DNA of 64,000 nucleotides from Carposina sasakii (lineage: Eukaryota; Arthropoda; Insecta; Lepidoptera; Carposinidae): contig CP053172.1 of NCBI GenBank assembly GCA_014607495.2, positions 8,632,888-8,696,887 on the forward strand, read 5' to 3'. A program made the position numbers and the translations under genes. Below are positions 33,655 to 44,190 of the stretch, piece after piece. The notes under the pieces were generated by a model. It saw only the letters and a program-made list of their open reading frames with translations. It had not been told where the DNA came from and searched no databases. Position 1 is the stretch's first letter; every line of letters starts with the position of its first letter.

Positions 33655-33990
33655 TAGGTCGCGTTTTCACTAGGGGACATTTGTTCCGCGACTTCGTCGC
33701 TCGACATGAAATTAACGTGCCCAGCGCGATGTCGACGGACGTCGGGCGATTTACTTACGGGTTGCACAACTGGTCGCTAGTCGATGATCTGCGAATGTCG
33801 AAACACGTGACCATCGTGTACCTTAACAGTCGCCAGACAGGCTTTGAGCAGTCAGAACGTATGTCGCTTTGTGATCTGAAAATCACAGTAGTGTGCTGGT
33901 GGCACAGAACATCACCATCTCCTTCAAATTTTACAGCGACTAATACGTGAATGTCGAGCGATAAGACTCTGCGACATATCGCCTAATTAA
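33655..33990. mobile_element. Possible MITE with degenerate inverted ends
   Basis: 'cgacttcgtcgctcgacat' near the left end partly mirrors 'tgtcgagcgataagactctg' near the right end. The block is GC-richer than its flanks. The 106-codon frame inside has no recognisable domain. Class uncertain. Confidence 0.4.
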
Positions 33991-34683
33991 AATGCAGCTT
34001 TGTAATAAATATTGGAATATTTGTTTCTATGGCAATAACTAAGAATATTGTCAAGTATGTTTTTTTTATTAGCTGGCAAAGGAACAAATTCGCTCTGTTT
34101 TTCACTTTGCAGCTAAGCAAGATCTGTTAAAAACAGTGTTTCAGGCATGAGTGATATAATATAAATGCTTATTACTTAATACTGGTATATATTAACAGAA
34201 AAAATAGTGAATTTCAGTTTATTTTTAATATTCGTAAAAGTATGCTTGGAAAGGAACGGTAATGAATGAATGGAACGAATGATCCTGCTCAACATGATTT
34301 TAGGCCCGGTTGTTTGGTCGATTTAACTATAGTTATTTCAACAATTTGTCAGTTCAACTAATAGTTGTAACAGAAACACGTTGTTCGAAATATTATTTGA
34401 GTATAGTAAAATACAACCAATCCTACTGATAATACAAACGCGAAATTTTGTGAAGGTAATTGTATATAAATTTAACAAAAATTCAGAATCTGTGACGTAT
34501 TTTTACCAATAATAAGCTTGACTACAGATTAAATAACTGGTCAATTCTGACCTTCACACCTATCTCTCCGTTCTTAGCATGAATGGCTGAGAGAAAAAGG
34601 GACAGGTAGGACAAATTTTATGTTTAGGTTTAAGTGTCACAGTCAGAATCGAATGGGTCTTAAATGTGTTTTCTATAGAAGTT
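33991..34683. other. Non-coding stretch
   Basis: Parts resemble 33200-33500 (for example 'gtgtttcag.cat...gtgat.taat', 'aaaggaacg..c..gaatgaac'), so an old duplication of about 300-400 bp is possible. Confidence 0.4.
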
Positions 34684-34691
34684 GTTTAGAC

Positions 34692-34878
34692 CAGTGGTTC
34701 CCAAAGTGGTCCAGGTGGACCCCCAGGGGTCCACATGAGACTTGATGGGGGTCTACGCTGGTGTGAAAAAATGGGGCTTCACAATTAATTTGTATGTGGT
34801 GTAGGCCTGTAGGGGGTCCACGAGAATCAGTTAACTTTTGAAAGGGGTCTATGAGAAAAAAAAGTTTGGGAATCCCTG
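34692..34878. mobile_element. hAT-type MITE with exact 8-bp target duplication
   Basis: The ends are CAGTGGTTCCCAAAG and TTTGGGAATCCCTG. GTTTAGAC precedes (34684-34691) and follows (34879-34886). Internally it is a diverged inverted relative of 15007-15204. Confidence 0.85.
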
Positions 34879-34924
34879 GTTTAGACGATGCTTAAAACGT
34901 TAGACCTTGTCTCACATAACACCG

Positions 34925-35080
34925 ATAAATTTCGGCCGATCAAGTAATCATTTTTTTTTTTTTTTCAAAAAAATTTACATCATTTCCCAGCATTTTTTTT
35001 TGACATAAACTTACTTTATTTGATGTATAGAGTACATACCCTTCGTTAAGGGTGGCAACGAAAAAACACCATGTATAGGT
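34925..35080 (+). mobile_element. 3' fragment of the 13728-14098 MITE family
   Basis: 'gccgatcaagtaat', then 'catttcccagcattttt', then 'cccttcgttaagggtggcaa'. The left half is missing. Confidence 0.75.
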
Positions 35081-35700
35081 TAGGAACAGATGTTATACAT
35101 AAAAAAGTTACCTCATGTGACTTTCGGTGTTATTAGAAAAGAGCGCCTAAAGTTAGACTCGATTTAAATCTGACATTTGACAGCAAAATGTATGGGATAT
35201 CTGCCAAATTTAGGTCATGTTCAGATAAAAATATGCTTAAATTCTTTTGTAATAACACGGTCTATGTCCCGCCCTAAAGGCATACAAATGTATTATTAAA
35301 TTCAATCTTACCTATTTTCGCCTAAATTATTAAGAAGGGCATAATAATCCTGTTATACCCACTACACCCTTGATAGATTAGGATCTTATTTATTATTAAG
35401 AAAAAGGTCAAGTAGGTTAAAGAAAACCTTATAGAAACGTGTTACTTGAACGACATTTCTTATATTCAGGGTTCAGTGTGTACTATTTCAGGATTGTAAT
35501 ACCCTTTTGAATCTTGTTAAGAGGTGTAGGTGGGTTCAACTAATAATGAATCAAATAAAGCAGACGAATAATAAACGAACAAACTTGCTTTTGCATTTAT
35601 AATATTAGTTGGAATTTTAATATAGGTTTACTTGTTGCTATACCTTTTTTTTGTATTGATATATTTAGAGTCAAATTGAGAAACCTCCTCCTTTAATTCA
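35081..35700. other. Non-coding stretch
   Basis: No gene. 'tgacagcaaaatgtatggga' and 'atttgccaaatttaggca'-like words at about 35180-35220 resemble about 19865-19925. Confidence 0.4.
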
Positions 35701-35704
35701 TTGC

Positions 35705-35800
35705 CTATGAGAATGACCCTGAGTTCATTAATCGACTCTTACGACGTGCACGGAAGGAGATGCAGCTTATGTATCCTAATGAAGCTCCGGTATTGCAGCT
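35705..35800 (+). repeat. SINE-like repeat ('gagatgcagctgatgta' family)
   Basis: 'taatcgactcttacgacgtg', then 'aggagatgcagcttatgtat', then 'aatgaagctcc'. Confidence 0.7.
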
Positions 35801-36089
35801 GCCGATTTGCAGCATGTAGGTAAAGCTACTAAGAGACACTAGTATTATACGAAATCGAGCTTGACCGGCATTTTCTAAGGGTTTCTCGTAATTTCGCACC
35901 CAACCTTACCAACCTAACGGGCTTAATCTTATTCTGGCGCGAAGTGTATCGCTTTTTACTAGAATCGTTGTCCAACCTCTTTTGTGAACTCTAAATAAGA
36001 TCGTGGAAATTTTCCACTTTCCCTTACTTTTGTTAGCTTAGAAATAGAGATAGTATTAGCAATTTTCTATTAAGTACCTGACTGAATAA

Positions 36090-36500
36090 CGCGATGATGG
36101 ATGATAGGGATGAATGGAAGAAAAGTAAAACACATATTGCGCAAATGGACAGGAAGATGATGACCTATATTTGTAAAATTGTTAACGAAGAAAATGGAAA
36201 AAAAAAATCACCCGAGTGGGAATCGAATCCACGACCACTGCAAACCGTGCCAGCCGCTATAACCACCAAGCCACCGGGTCAGTTACTCGGATGACGAATT
36301 TTACCATCTCTTTTATAAATTACATATTGGCAACGTTATTCTTGATCCCGATAGCTATACACTAGCCAAATCTCGGCAAACAAAGCTGAATCCCTCAGCA
36401 CAATGTTTAAAGATGAAACGATCAACCATATCCTAACGGATTATTTAATGGAGAAGTGTTTTTATAAATTTATCTTAGTCAAGATATTATATATTATAAA
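36090..36500 (-). repeat. Composite SINE, copy A (tRNA-like head 36208-36281)
   Basis: It matches 41530-41960 end to end: 'agggatgaatggaagaa', poly-A, a tRNA-derived head in reverse (B box 'attcgattccc'), then 'gacgaattttaccatctctt' to 'tcaagatattatatattata'. The first part is the 3' coding end of the GRPKK-type LINE, so head and LINE sequence have become one unit. Confidence 0.7.
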
Positions 36501-36559
36501 ATTATTAATTAATTTATAAAGAAAATGGAAAAAAATCTTATATTTGTATTCATCTACTT

Positions 36560-36718
36560 AGGTTTCGGTAAGCATAGCGTTGGGCGCCCTCCGGCCAGAT
36601 GGACCGATGACTTAAAGAGGACGGTTGGTAGTGACTGGATGGTGAAAACAGGAGATCGAGCCATGTGGCGTACACTGGGGGACGCCTATGTCCAGCAGTG
36701 GACTGCAAAATAGGCTGA
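36560..36718 (+). pseudogene. RTE-type LINE 3' end
   Basis: The frame encodes FGKHSVGRPPARWTDDLKRT, then GSDWMVKTGDRAMW and GDAYVQQWTAK. It is the last 60 or so codons of the RTE polyprotein. It inserted about 60 bp beyond the composite SINE. Confidence 0.75.
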
Positions 36719-36749
36719 CGACGACGAGGAACTTATGTTTTTGGTGCTG

Positions 36750-36855
36750 ATGGAGGACTTTACTAGAATACATCAGCATGCCTGCATCAGCTGCATCTCC
36801 TTCCGTGCATGTCATAAGAGTCGACTAAGGAACTCTGGCTGTCATAGGCGATAAT
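36750..36855 (-). repeat. SINE-like repeat, reverse copy
   Basis: 'actagaatacatcagcatgc', then 'atcagctgcatctccttccg', then 'cataagagtcgactaaggaa'. Confidence 0.7.
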
Positions 36856-37767
36856 ACAACAAGATTCGGCGGGAAAAGCTGGAAGGGAACGGGTATAATT
36901 TTCTTGTGAAAATCAAAATTTATTTGTAAATGGCTTGCATGTGTCCGTAAAGTGATGTTTTCTGGTAGATAAGTTATATTTTGATTACTTGTGATGTGAA
37001 TCTAGTGCGTGTGCATGGTTTTATACGCAGGTAAGCCGAGTAAAACTTTTTCCGGATTACGATCTCTTCATGGGCGCATGAAAGTTGTTTCCGCAATAAT
37101 TTTTTTCATTTTGACTAACTTTACACTTGTTCTTGAGGATTTTCCCGACGTTTCCATTCATCATCATTGTCATTCATCATAAATTCAGAATACATTTTAC
37201 TAAACAATGATTAGGCTGTATGGGCTTAGTTCCCCTTGCCTTTCCTTCGGGATAAACTAAAAAAAAAAAATTATCATAGACGTTTGTTCCCGCTGTGCTA
37301 AACGTGTGGCTGAGGGATTTGCCTTATGATCCTGCAGTTCTGGGTACTCCATTTCGGGAATACAACTGTGTATAGCACTAGTACTACATACATACATACA
37401 AACATATTCTACATACATCTTATCTGTCTATCTTCTTCTTCTATCTTCTTCTTTACATATGATAAAAATGTAACGGATCGCTGTCTGTACAAGGAAGATA
37501 TATGAGAAAAAATATACGAGTAAGAGGCCTTTATCAACGCAATAGTACCCAAAATAATGATTTTTGGATTTTTTGTCTGTCGGTTTGTCTGTTTATCTGT
37601 GCGTTTGTGCACGCTAATCTCAGAAACGGCTGAACCGATATCGATGCAGTTTCCAGGAATATTTGAAAATTAGAGGTGTAAATGCGTATGTATTCGTTAC
37701 TTTGACCATGAGTACTCGTTACTATCGTATCGTTACCGAACTCGTTACTTCTGACACCGCATATGGT
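36856..37767. other. Non-coding stretch
   Basis: AT-rich, with an ACAT run at about 37386 and a TCTTCT run at about 37432-37450. No gene seen. Confidence 0.5.
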
Positions 37768-37802
37768 ATACAGGATGTTTTTTTGTGGCCACCTTTAACG
37801 AA
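37768..37802 (-). mobile_element. Terminal fragment of the 13728-14098 MITE family
   Basis: 'tatacaggatgtttttttgt' followed by 'ggccacctttaacgaa'. Confidence 0.65.
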
Positions 37803-38094
37803 TTATTACAAAGAATAGTACAAAACAGTAATCTTTAATCACCGTTCTTTGAAATATGCGATTTAAATGAACCGCGTCACGCGCATTAGTAGAACATACG
37901 ATCAAAAACAAACGTTGATACGTTGCGATCCGAAACAGTATATTATACGAAAAATACCCATGATACGAAACATGCAAGTAACGAAACGAATTCCTGGGTA
38001 ACGTTTCGTTACTCGGTACTTGATGCAGTACCCGTTACTCAATAACGAATACATACGGTTTGTTACAGCTTTAATGAAAATGTTTTTATCCCGG

Positions 38095-38215
38095 ATAATT
38101 TCGTACATTTTGTTTTATCTATAGTCCACGCGGACGGAGTCGCGGGCGTCCACTAGTACACACATATAATCACGCCTTTATCCCTTACGGGGTTGGCAGG
38201 CAGGTAGCATATAGT
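38095..38215 (-). repeat. Two adjacent repeat tails, reverse
   Basis: 38095-38152 is the reverse of the 'gacttcgtccgcgtggac' family. 38158-38205 is the reverse of the 'taccccgtaagggataaag' family. Confidence 0.65.
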
Positions 38216-38714
38216 TCTGTTGCTAATTAGTAACCCTTCTTAAAAGTATAATGACATAATACGGTTGTTGCAGTAACAAAAAATATTTTAAGAAATAAAA
38301 CCCTCTACATGTAAACCGTTGTTGTTGTGTAAGAAAGGTATTAACGATTGAGATAGTAAATGAATGAGATTGTTCATTTGATCCGTTCAATCCCCTAATA
38401 CATGAACGAATGAAAAACAAGCATTAGCGAAAACATCGCGATGTAAAAGTTTTTTCTCTGTAAGAAGCAAAGTCACTAGTTTCCATTGATATAGTAATAT
38501 CATAGAAGTAGTTTGTTACGTTTTAACTATTCCAACTAATAGGTATTATAAATGCTAAAGAAAATTTGTTTTTTTGTTTGTTTTTACTTCTTCGCGAATA
38601 AAATTCCTGAATCGATTTAAATTAAATTCGGTACACAGATAGTCTAGAGCACGAGAACGGACATCGGCCAAGATTTGTAGATCTAACCACAACCAGTGGA
38701 TAACTAATACAATA
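38216..38714. other. Non-coding stretch
   Basis: No gene or clear repeat apart from the 'gtttgttttt' run near 38570. Confidence 0.5.
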
Positions 38715-39023
38715 GGTCTATTGAGGGATCGCCCGCCACCGGGCCCTATACCCTCCGCTGACCCTCGGATCTGCCGACTCATGATCACGAACACAAGACA
38801 CTACAGTCGCAACGAGAAGCCAGATCCAAGCACCTAGTATGTAACCATAAATACATAGCTGCTCATCCGAAAACCAATTAAAATTTTAATCGACATATGT
38901 TTCGCCAACACCCGTGGCATCATCAGGATTAGTTTTCCATGTTAGTTCTATCTACCGAACCAACTAACTAACAACTGAGATTTGAACTTCCGAATAGTGA
39001 CGCCTGATACAATTCAATATTTA
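38715..39023. repeat. Rearranged copy of the 20896-21040 repeat
   Basis: 38718-38815 is the reverse complement of 20896-20992, while 38971-39023 matches 20990-21036 in forward orientation. The two halves are thus inverted relative to each other around a 155-bp insert that contains 'catatgtttcgccaacaccc' and 'gtggcatcatcaggatt'. Confidence 0.7.
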
Positions 39024-39244
39024 ATACAATAGGTATTATTAAGCATTGATTAATTGCATGTGCATTACCTACATGTAACAGGTAAAGATTGAGTATGTTG
39101 GTAAACTTTGGCAAGGTTAAGTTTGGCTATTCCGAGGTTTATCCTTTACAAAAAGCTTGGTTTAGTTAATATTAAATTTACTCAAAGAAACCTAGGTTTA
39201 GTCAATTTGCTATCATCACCCATCCTAAAACATTAGACATACAA

Positions 39245-39675
39245 TGAAGTCGTCATCGTCAGCCTAATGCAGTCCACTGCTGGACGTAGGCCTCCCCCAG
39301 TGTACGCCACATGGCTCGATCTCCCGTTTTTGCTATCCAGTCACTCACTACCAGCCGTCCTCTTTAAGTCATCGGTCCATCTGTCCGGAGGGCGCCCAAC
39401 GCTACGCTTGCCGAGGCGCGGTCTCCATTCGAGAACCCGTTTACTCCACCGTCCATCGCTTCTACGACAGATGTGGCTTGCCCACTGCCACTTCAGTCTG
39501 CTACATTTCGAGACTATGTCTGTCACTTTGGTCTTCTGCCGGATAATCTCGTTTCGGACTTTGTCCATTAGCGAGATTCCGAGCATTGACCTTTCCATAG
39601 CTCTCTGAGTGACATGCAATCGGTGAGCCAGCCCCACCGTCAGGTTCCACGTCTCGGCTCCGTAAGTCATGGCAG
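39245..39675 (-). pseudogene. RTE-type LINE, C-terminal fragment
   Basis: The reverse frame is open for 109 codons: MTYGAETWNL, QRAMERSMLGISLMDKVRNE, KLKWQW-like RLKWQWASHICRRSDG and the tail GKRSVGRPPDRWTDD, then a stop-broken end with 'cagcagtggactgcattagg' and 'ctgacgatgacgac'. This is one of the better-preserved RTE ends in the window, but it still lacks the endonuclease and polymerase core. The frame on the opposite strand is only its shadow. Confidence 0.8.
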
Positions 39676-40774
39676 GTACGAAGTAGATACTCTATATTTT
39701 TATTTGTTTAGTTTATCCCGAAATAAAATGAAATGATTATTTATTTGCACAAAACACAGTACATTGAAGTTCTTACTACATTATTAAATCAGAGACATGT
39801 TTTGTCAAAAAATGTGACATGCAAATATTTTAATTTATTAAAAAATATTACGGAATTAGGAAACGAAGGAAAGGCAAGGGAAACTATATTTTCTGTTTCT
39901 TCTACATTGTCTTTGGTAGAATGATTTCTGAATGGATGATGATGATCTATATAGATACTCGTACGTCGGGAAAATAAATAAAACGAGTGTACAATTAGCG
40001 AAAATAAAAAGGATAGCAAAAACAACTTACATGAATATTTTCTATACTTATACTAACTCATTGTAGGCGCTGTCTGGCTGTTTCACTTATTGAGAGATTT
40101 TTTCGATATGTGATGGATGAAAGAAAGGCGAAAGAATTGTTATTACGCAGGCTCTCGATATAGTTGAGTAGGTAGAAAGAACCTAAATGTTTTCTTTGTT
40201 AAAAGATTATTTTTCTCCCTAAGTTTGGAGATTGAATCGTGTTTACAAATGTATTATTTGGTCTAGCCTGTAATAATCAGATTTGGAGAGAAAAAAATAT
40301 ATTTTCCACAAAATAAATAAGTTTGCATATGAAGAAATATTAAAGAAAATTAGAGCAAACAGAGTGATGTAATAACTAATTAACAACGAAATAGTTTTAA
40401 TTTAGTCGTTATAGTGAGCGGTTTATTTTTAATCGTCAATTTAAATACATTTTGATTAAAGTATTTCCTTCTTAGATAAAAACACCATATTCCTGTTTTG
40501 TAAGTCTCTAATAGACACAGCGAGTATCTAACATCATTAAATACGTGAAATTCGTTTGAAAGTTAATTAAACAAAACAATAATTCTACGAATTCGTGGAA
40601 TTGTACGTACAACCCTAATTGCGGCGAGTGCTTTTGACAGCCCTCAGATTAGATATAAACTACGCATACAGACTAAACTATGAGTAGACACTTAAAACCA
40701 AATTCTCGTTACAGCTGCATGTTGAAAATTAATGAATTGATAAATAAATGAGATTCAATTATTATTATTACCTA
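39676..40774. other. Non-coding stretch
   Basis: AT-rich, without a supported gene. Confidence 0.5.
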
Positions 40775-40782
40775 TGGGGTAA

Positions 40783-41050
40783 GGGTAAGGTAGCCGCGTG
40801 GTGCCGGCAGAGTAGAATTCGTACCACCCCATGTCTGCCCGTAGGTATCGTACGAGGCGATTAAGGGTTTCTGGGAGGTGGGCAGCAGCGCCTCCCGTGT
40901 TGACAACATAGTCCAAAATACAAACTGCGGTCACCAACCCGCCTGCCCAGCGTCGTGACTATGGGCAAATACCCCCCATGGCAGTCTTGTAGCGTGCCCC
41001 CGGGGAGGCCTACGTCCAGCAGTGGACTGCAATAGGCTGATGATGATGAG
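40783..41050 (+). repeat. RTE-tailed SINE-like repeat, full copy
   Basis: 'ggtagccgcgtggtgccggc', then 'tcgtacgaggcgattaaggg', then 'cggtcaccaacccgcctgcc', ending 'tccagcagtggactgcaata' and 'ggctgatgatgatgag'. Copies are at 16505-16780 (reverse) and 43597-43842. The 3' end equals that of the RTE LINEs, so the LINE machinery probably moves it. Confidence 0.75.
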
Positions 41051-41590
41051 GGTAAGGTGTACAAGACCGTAATTCGACCTGTCGTCTTGTATGGATCTGA
41101 ATGCTGGGCCGTAAAGAAGAAGGATGAAAATCAACTGCATGTAAGCCAGATGAAAATGTTGAGATGGATGTGTGGAGTTACAAGAATGGATAAAATAAGA
41201 AATGACCATATAAAAGGAAGTCTGAAAGAAGAAAGATGAAAATCAACTGCATGTAAGCCAGATGAAAATGTTGAGATGGATGTGTGGAGTTACAAGAATG
41301 GATAAAATAAGAAATGACTAAATAAAAGGAAGTCTGAAAGAAAATGCACCGATCAAAAGTAACCGTCTGTCTTGGTACGGGCATGTAAAGCGACGGAATG
41401 AAAGTCATATTTAACAGAGAGCATTGTGCATGAATGTAGATGGATATAACGGAAGAGGTAGACCAAAAAAATGTTGGATGGACTGTGTGAGAGAGGATAT
41501 GCATGTACTGGGAGTGAGCGATGAGATGACGGATAATAGGGATGAATGGAAGAAGAGTACATATTGCCCCGACCCCAGATAAATGTGAAC
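41051..41590 (+). pseudogene. GRPKK-type RTE-like LINE, C-terminal end with internal tandem duplication
   Basis: The frame begins VYKTVIRPVVLYGSECWAVK and continues QMKMLRWMCGVTRMDKIRND, typical of the end of insect RTE-like polyproteins. About 112 bp (unit 1 near 41114-41225, unit 2 near 41226-41339) is duplicated in tandem, which breaks the frame. After it come the GRGRPKKCWMDCV block (about 41450-41490) and DEMTDNRDEWKKS before the 3' end. A second point break ('aactaaataaa' where unit 1 has 'gaccatataaa') lies in unit 2. It is inactive. Confidence 0.75.
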
Positions 41591-41960
41591 AGGGCAGGAA
41601 GATGATGATGATGACCTACGTTAATTAGAAAATTATTAATAAAGAAATGGAAAAAAATCCTCACCCGAGTGGGATTCGAACCCATGACCTCTGTTACCGT
41701 GCTAGCGCTCTAACCACTGAGCTACCGGGTCAATTACTCGAATGACGAATTTTACCATTTCTTTTCTTAATTACATATTGGCAACGTTATTTTTCATCCC
41801 GATAGCTATATACTAGCGAAATCTCGTCAAACAAAGCTGAATCCCTCAGCACAATGTTTAAAGATGAAACGATCAACCATATCCTAACTGATTATATTAA
41901 TGGATAAGTATTTTTTATAAATTTATCTAAGTCAAGATATTATATATTATATAGATATTA
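41530..41960 (-). repeat. Composite SINE, copy B (tRNA-like head 41661-41732)
   Basis: In reverse, 'ggtagctcagtggttagagc' is a good A box and 'gggttcgaatccca' a perfect B box. The acceptor arms pair only partly and there is no anticodon loop of normal form. It matches 36090-36500 in the flanking unit as well. Confidence 0.75.
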
Positions 41961-41966
41961 AAATTC

Positions 41967-42017
41967 CTCACCCGAGTGAGAATCGAACCCACGACCTCTG
42001 CATACCGTGTTAGTACG
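41967..42017 (-). repeat. Second tRNA-derived head, truncated
   Basis: 'cctcacccgagtgagaatcg' and 'aacccacgacctctgcata' repeat the head at 41661-41732 directly after the first composite unit. Confidence 0.65.
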
Positions 42018-42049
42018 TTAATTAAATTATGCCCTGTGCAAATGCGGAG

Positions 42050-42125
42050 CTATACTAGAATACATTAACAGCATCTCCTTCTGTGCCTGTCGTAACAGTC
42101 GACTAAGGAACTCGGGTATTCAGGC
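42050..42125 (-). repeat. SINE-like repeat, reverse copy
   Basis: 'actagaatacattaacagca', 'tctccttctgtgcctgtcgt' and 'cagtcgactaaggaactc'. Confidence 0.65.
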
Positions 42126-42296
42126 GATAAGTTGACAACTTGTCAATGATCATTATTATCTTGCATCGTGATGCTGCAGTTCTGCCTTCCCCATTGTAGT
42201 ATTAAATTAAATTGATCTCTTACAAAGTTCCCTGTCGCTTTTTACGCAACAAAACTTATGTATGTTGTGTTTTAATTGTCTTGAATGATGTGCATA

Positions 42297-42550
42297 TACA
42301 GGGTGTAACAGAAAGGGTATGTTAAGAGAAAAGCAATGTAAATAGCCCACTACATAGAACCTACTTCCAAAATTTGAGACTCCAAATCGTATGTTTATTT
42401 TTCAAGATTGTATGAACATTCCTGAGTTGTTTAGGAATTTTCCATACTATCTAGGTGATTTCGAGTCTAAAATTTTATGGGTAGGTTCCTTTAAGTGGGC
42501 TATTTACATAGCTTTTCGCTTAACATACCCCTATTGTTACAGCCTGTATA
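42297..42550. mobile_element. Palindromic MITE, copy 2
   Basis: It starts 'acagggtgtaacagaaaggg' and ends 'acccctattgttacagcctg'. The arms mirror each other. The 68-codon frame inside is the palindrome itself. Confidence 0.8.
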
Positions 42551-42739
42551 GTTTGAAATACTGCAGCCGTCTACTTAAATCTGTGCATATTGTATGAACT
42601 ACTTTGCATCTAAAGTGAAATACCTATAATATCTATTATTATATAGTGGGTACTATTAAAATTTATATTCCAAACACGGTGATTGAATGTTTCATCACTA
42701 CATATTGTAAAACAAGATCGCTTGTTGTCTGTCTGTCCC

Positions 42740-42812
42740 TATGTATGCTTAGGAGGGCGTCCAACACTACGCTAGCCGAGGTGTGGTCTCCATTCGAGAA
42801 CCCGCTTAACCC
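42740..42812 (-). repeat. RTE LINE fragment
   Basis: 'gagggcgtccaacactacgc' and 'tccattcgagaacccgctta' match 39385-39440. Confidence 0.65.
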
Positions 42813-43590
42813 TATAATACCTTTACATAATGGGGTAGTTTCCTATGGTTGAATCTTAATAACATTTTATGCTTATCAGAATAAATCATCAAAATCATAC
42901 CTATCTGTAAAATTACAATTTGATTTAGTGTCCAAATGAGGTAGTAATAAGCATTCAAAGTTAAGCGGGCAAGTCCATTTTATAAATGTGAAATTACAAC
43001 ATCACATGCCCACCTGCATCATTTACAGCAACTTTCGTTTTGTGGCCATATTTATAAACGCAATATCTGTAGAACAAAAGTTCTTTTACGCGCATACAAG
43101 TTGGTTAAAGAGGGAGCGTTTTTTGGCAAGTTTAAAATTGTGATTTTGAAATCGTTATATCCCGGAAAGTTTTCACGCGTGCGAAGTTTTTCTTTCGCAA
43201 ATGTTTCCTTTATTTTATGATCTTTTGATATAAATGTAAATAAAAAAACTCTAAACGACCCTATTATGTGGAATACCAAGCTCTCGCCCTCATGACTCTA
43301 CCTTACCTATACTCTACTTATCATGATAAAACAGTCTGCATTGCAATACGACAATATTGATGTATCTAATATATCATCGCAATATGTGGAGCGAAAACCA
43401 AACAACGTTCTAGAATACTGTGTATTAATATGCAGATTCTACACTCCTATAATAGCATAATACACGCTTTATTGGACTAAGGGTGCTTTGCCATAAAAGA
43501 TGCGACTATACTGCAAGGATGTAACTAAGCTATGGAAATTCAGAGTTTTGATGATTAGCTATGTCGCGGAGTAATAATTAAGATGCGCTA
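42813..43590. other. Non-coding stretch
   Basis: No gene or recognised repeat. Confidence 0.5.
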
Positions 43591-43596
43591 TATAGC

Positions 43597-43842
43597 GTGG
43601 TGCCGGCAGAGTAGAGTTTGTACCACCCCTGCCTGCCCTTGGCATCGTACGAGGCGATTAAGGGCTTCCGGGAGGTGGGCAGCAGCGCCTCCCGTACTGA
43701 CAATATAGTCCGAAAATCACACTGCGGTCACCAACCCGCATGCCCAGCGTGGTCACTATGGGCAAAACCCCCCTCTGGCAGTAGCCTTGTGGCGTGCCCT
43801 GGGGAGGCCTACATCCAGCAGTGGACTGCAATAGGCTTGAAG
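43597..43842 (+). repeat. RTE-tailed SINE-like repeat
   Basis: 'agcgtggtgccggcagagta', then 'atcgtacgaggcgattaagg', ending 'ccagcagtggactgcaatag'. The 86-codon frame over it is not a gene. Confidence 0.75.
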
Positions 43843-44094
43843 AAGAATATAGCTAGCAAGATAGCTCCAGAAAGTTGAGTGGCTTAAAGTAGCTCTATAT
43901 CGCTTGATATCCATAGCGCAAATTCACTTTACGAATTTACACATGGTCCCATATAAAAACATGAATCTTAGGTAATCCGTTCCCATCAGTGCAATGAGTA
44001 TGATTGGTGAAAAACACGTCTAGTTTCCTAAATGGGGTAGCCAAAACTATAGGACCGCGAAGGAGATCAACGTTTACCAAAGCGAGGTCGCATA

Positions 44095-44190
44095 TAAGAT
44101 CAGTGATGAGTTAGCTAGCTCATCGCCTGTGAAAACGGCCCAGAGCATAGTCGACTCTTACGATATGCACGGAAGGAGATGCCTGTGGAA
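44095..44190 (+). repeat. SINE-like repeat, truncated
   Basis: 'atcagtgatgagttagctag', then 'agtcgactcttacgatatgc' and 'acggaaggagatgc'. Confidence 0.6.

Noticed and set aside
33630..33950. 106-codon frame as a gene
   Set aside because: No recognisable domain; lies in a block with degenerate inverted ends, better seen as a MITE relic.
41661..41732. Functional tRNA gene on the minus strand
   Set aside because: Good A and B boxes but poor acceptor and anticodon pairing, and similar units elsewhere; a SINE head.
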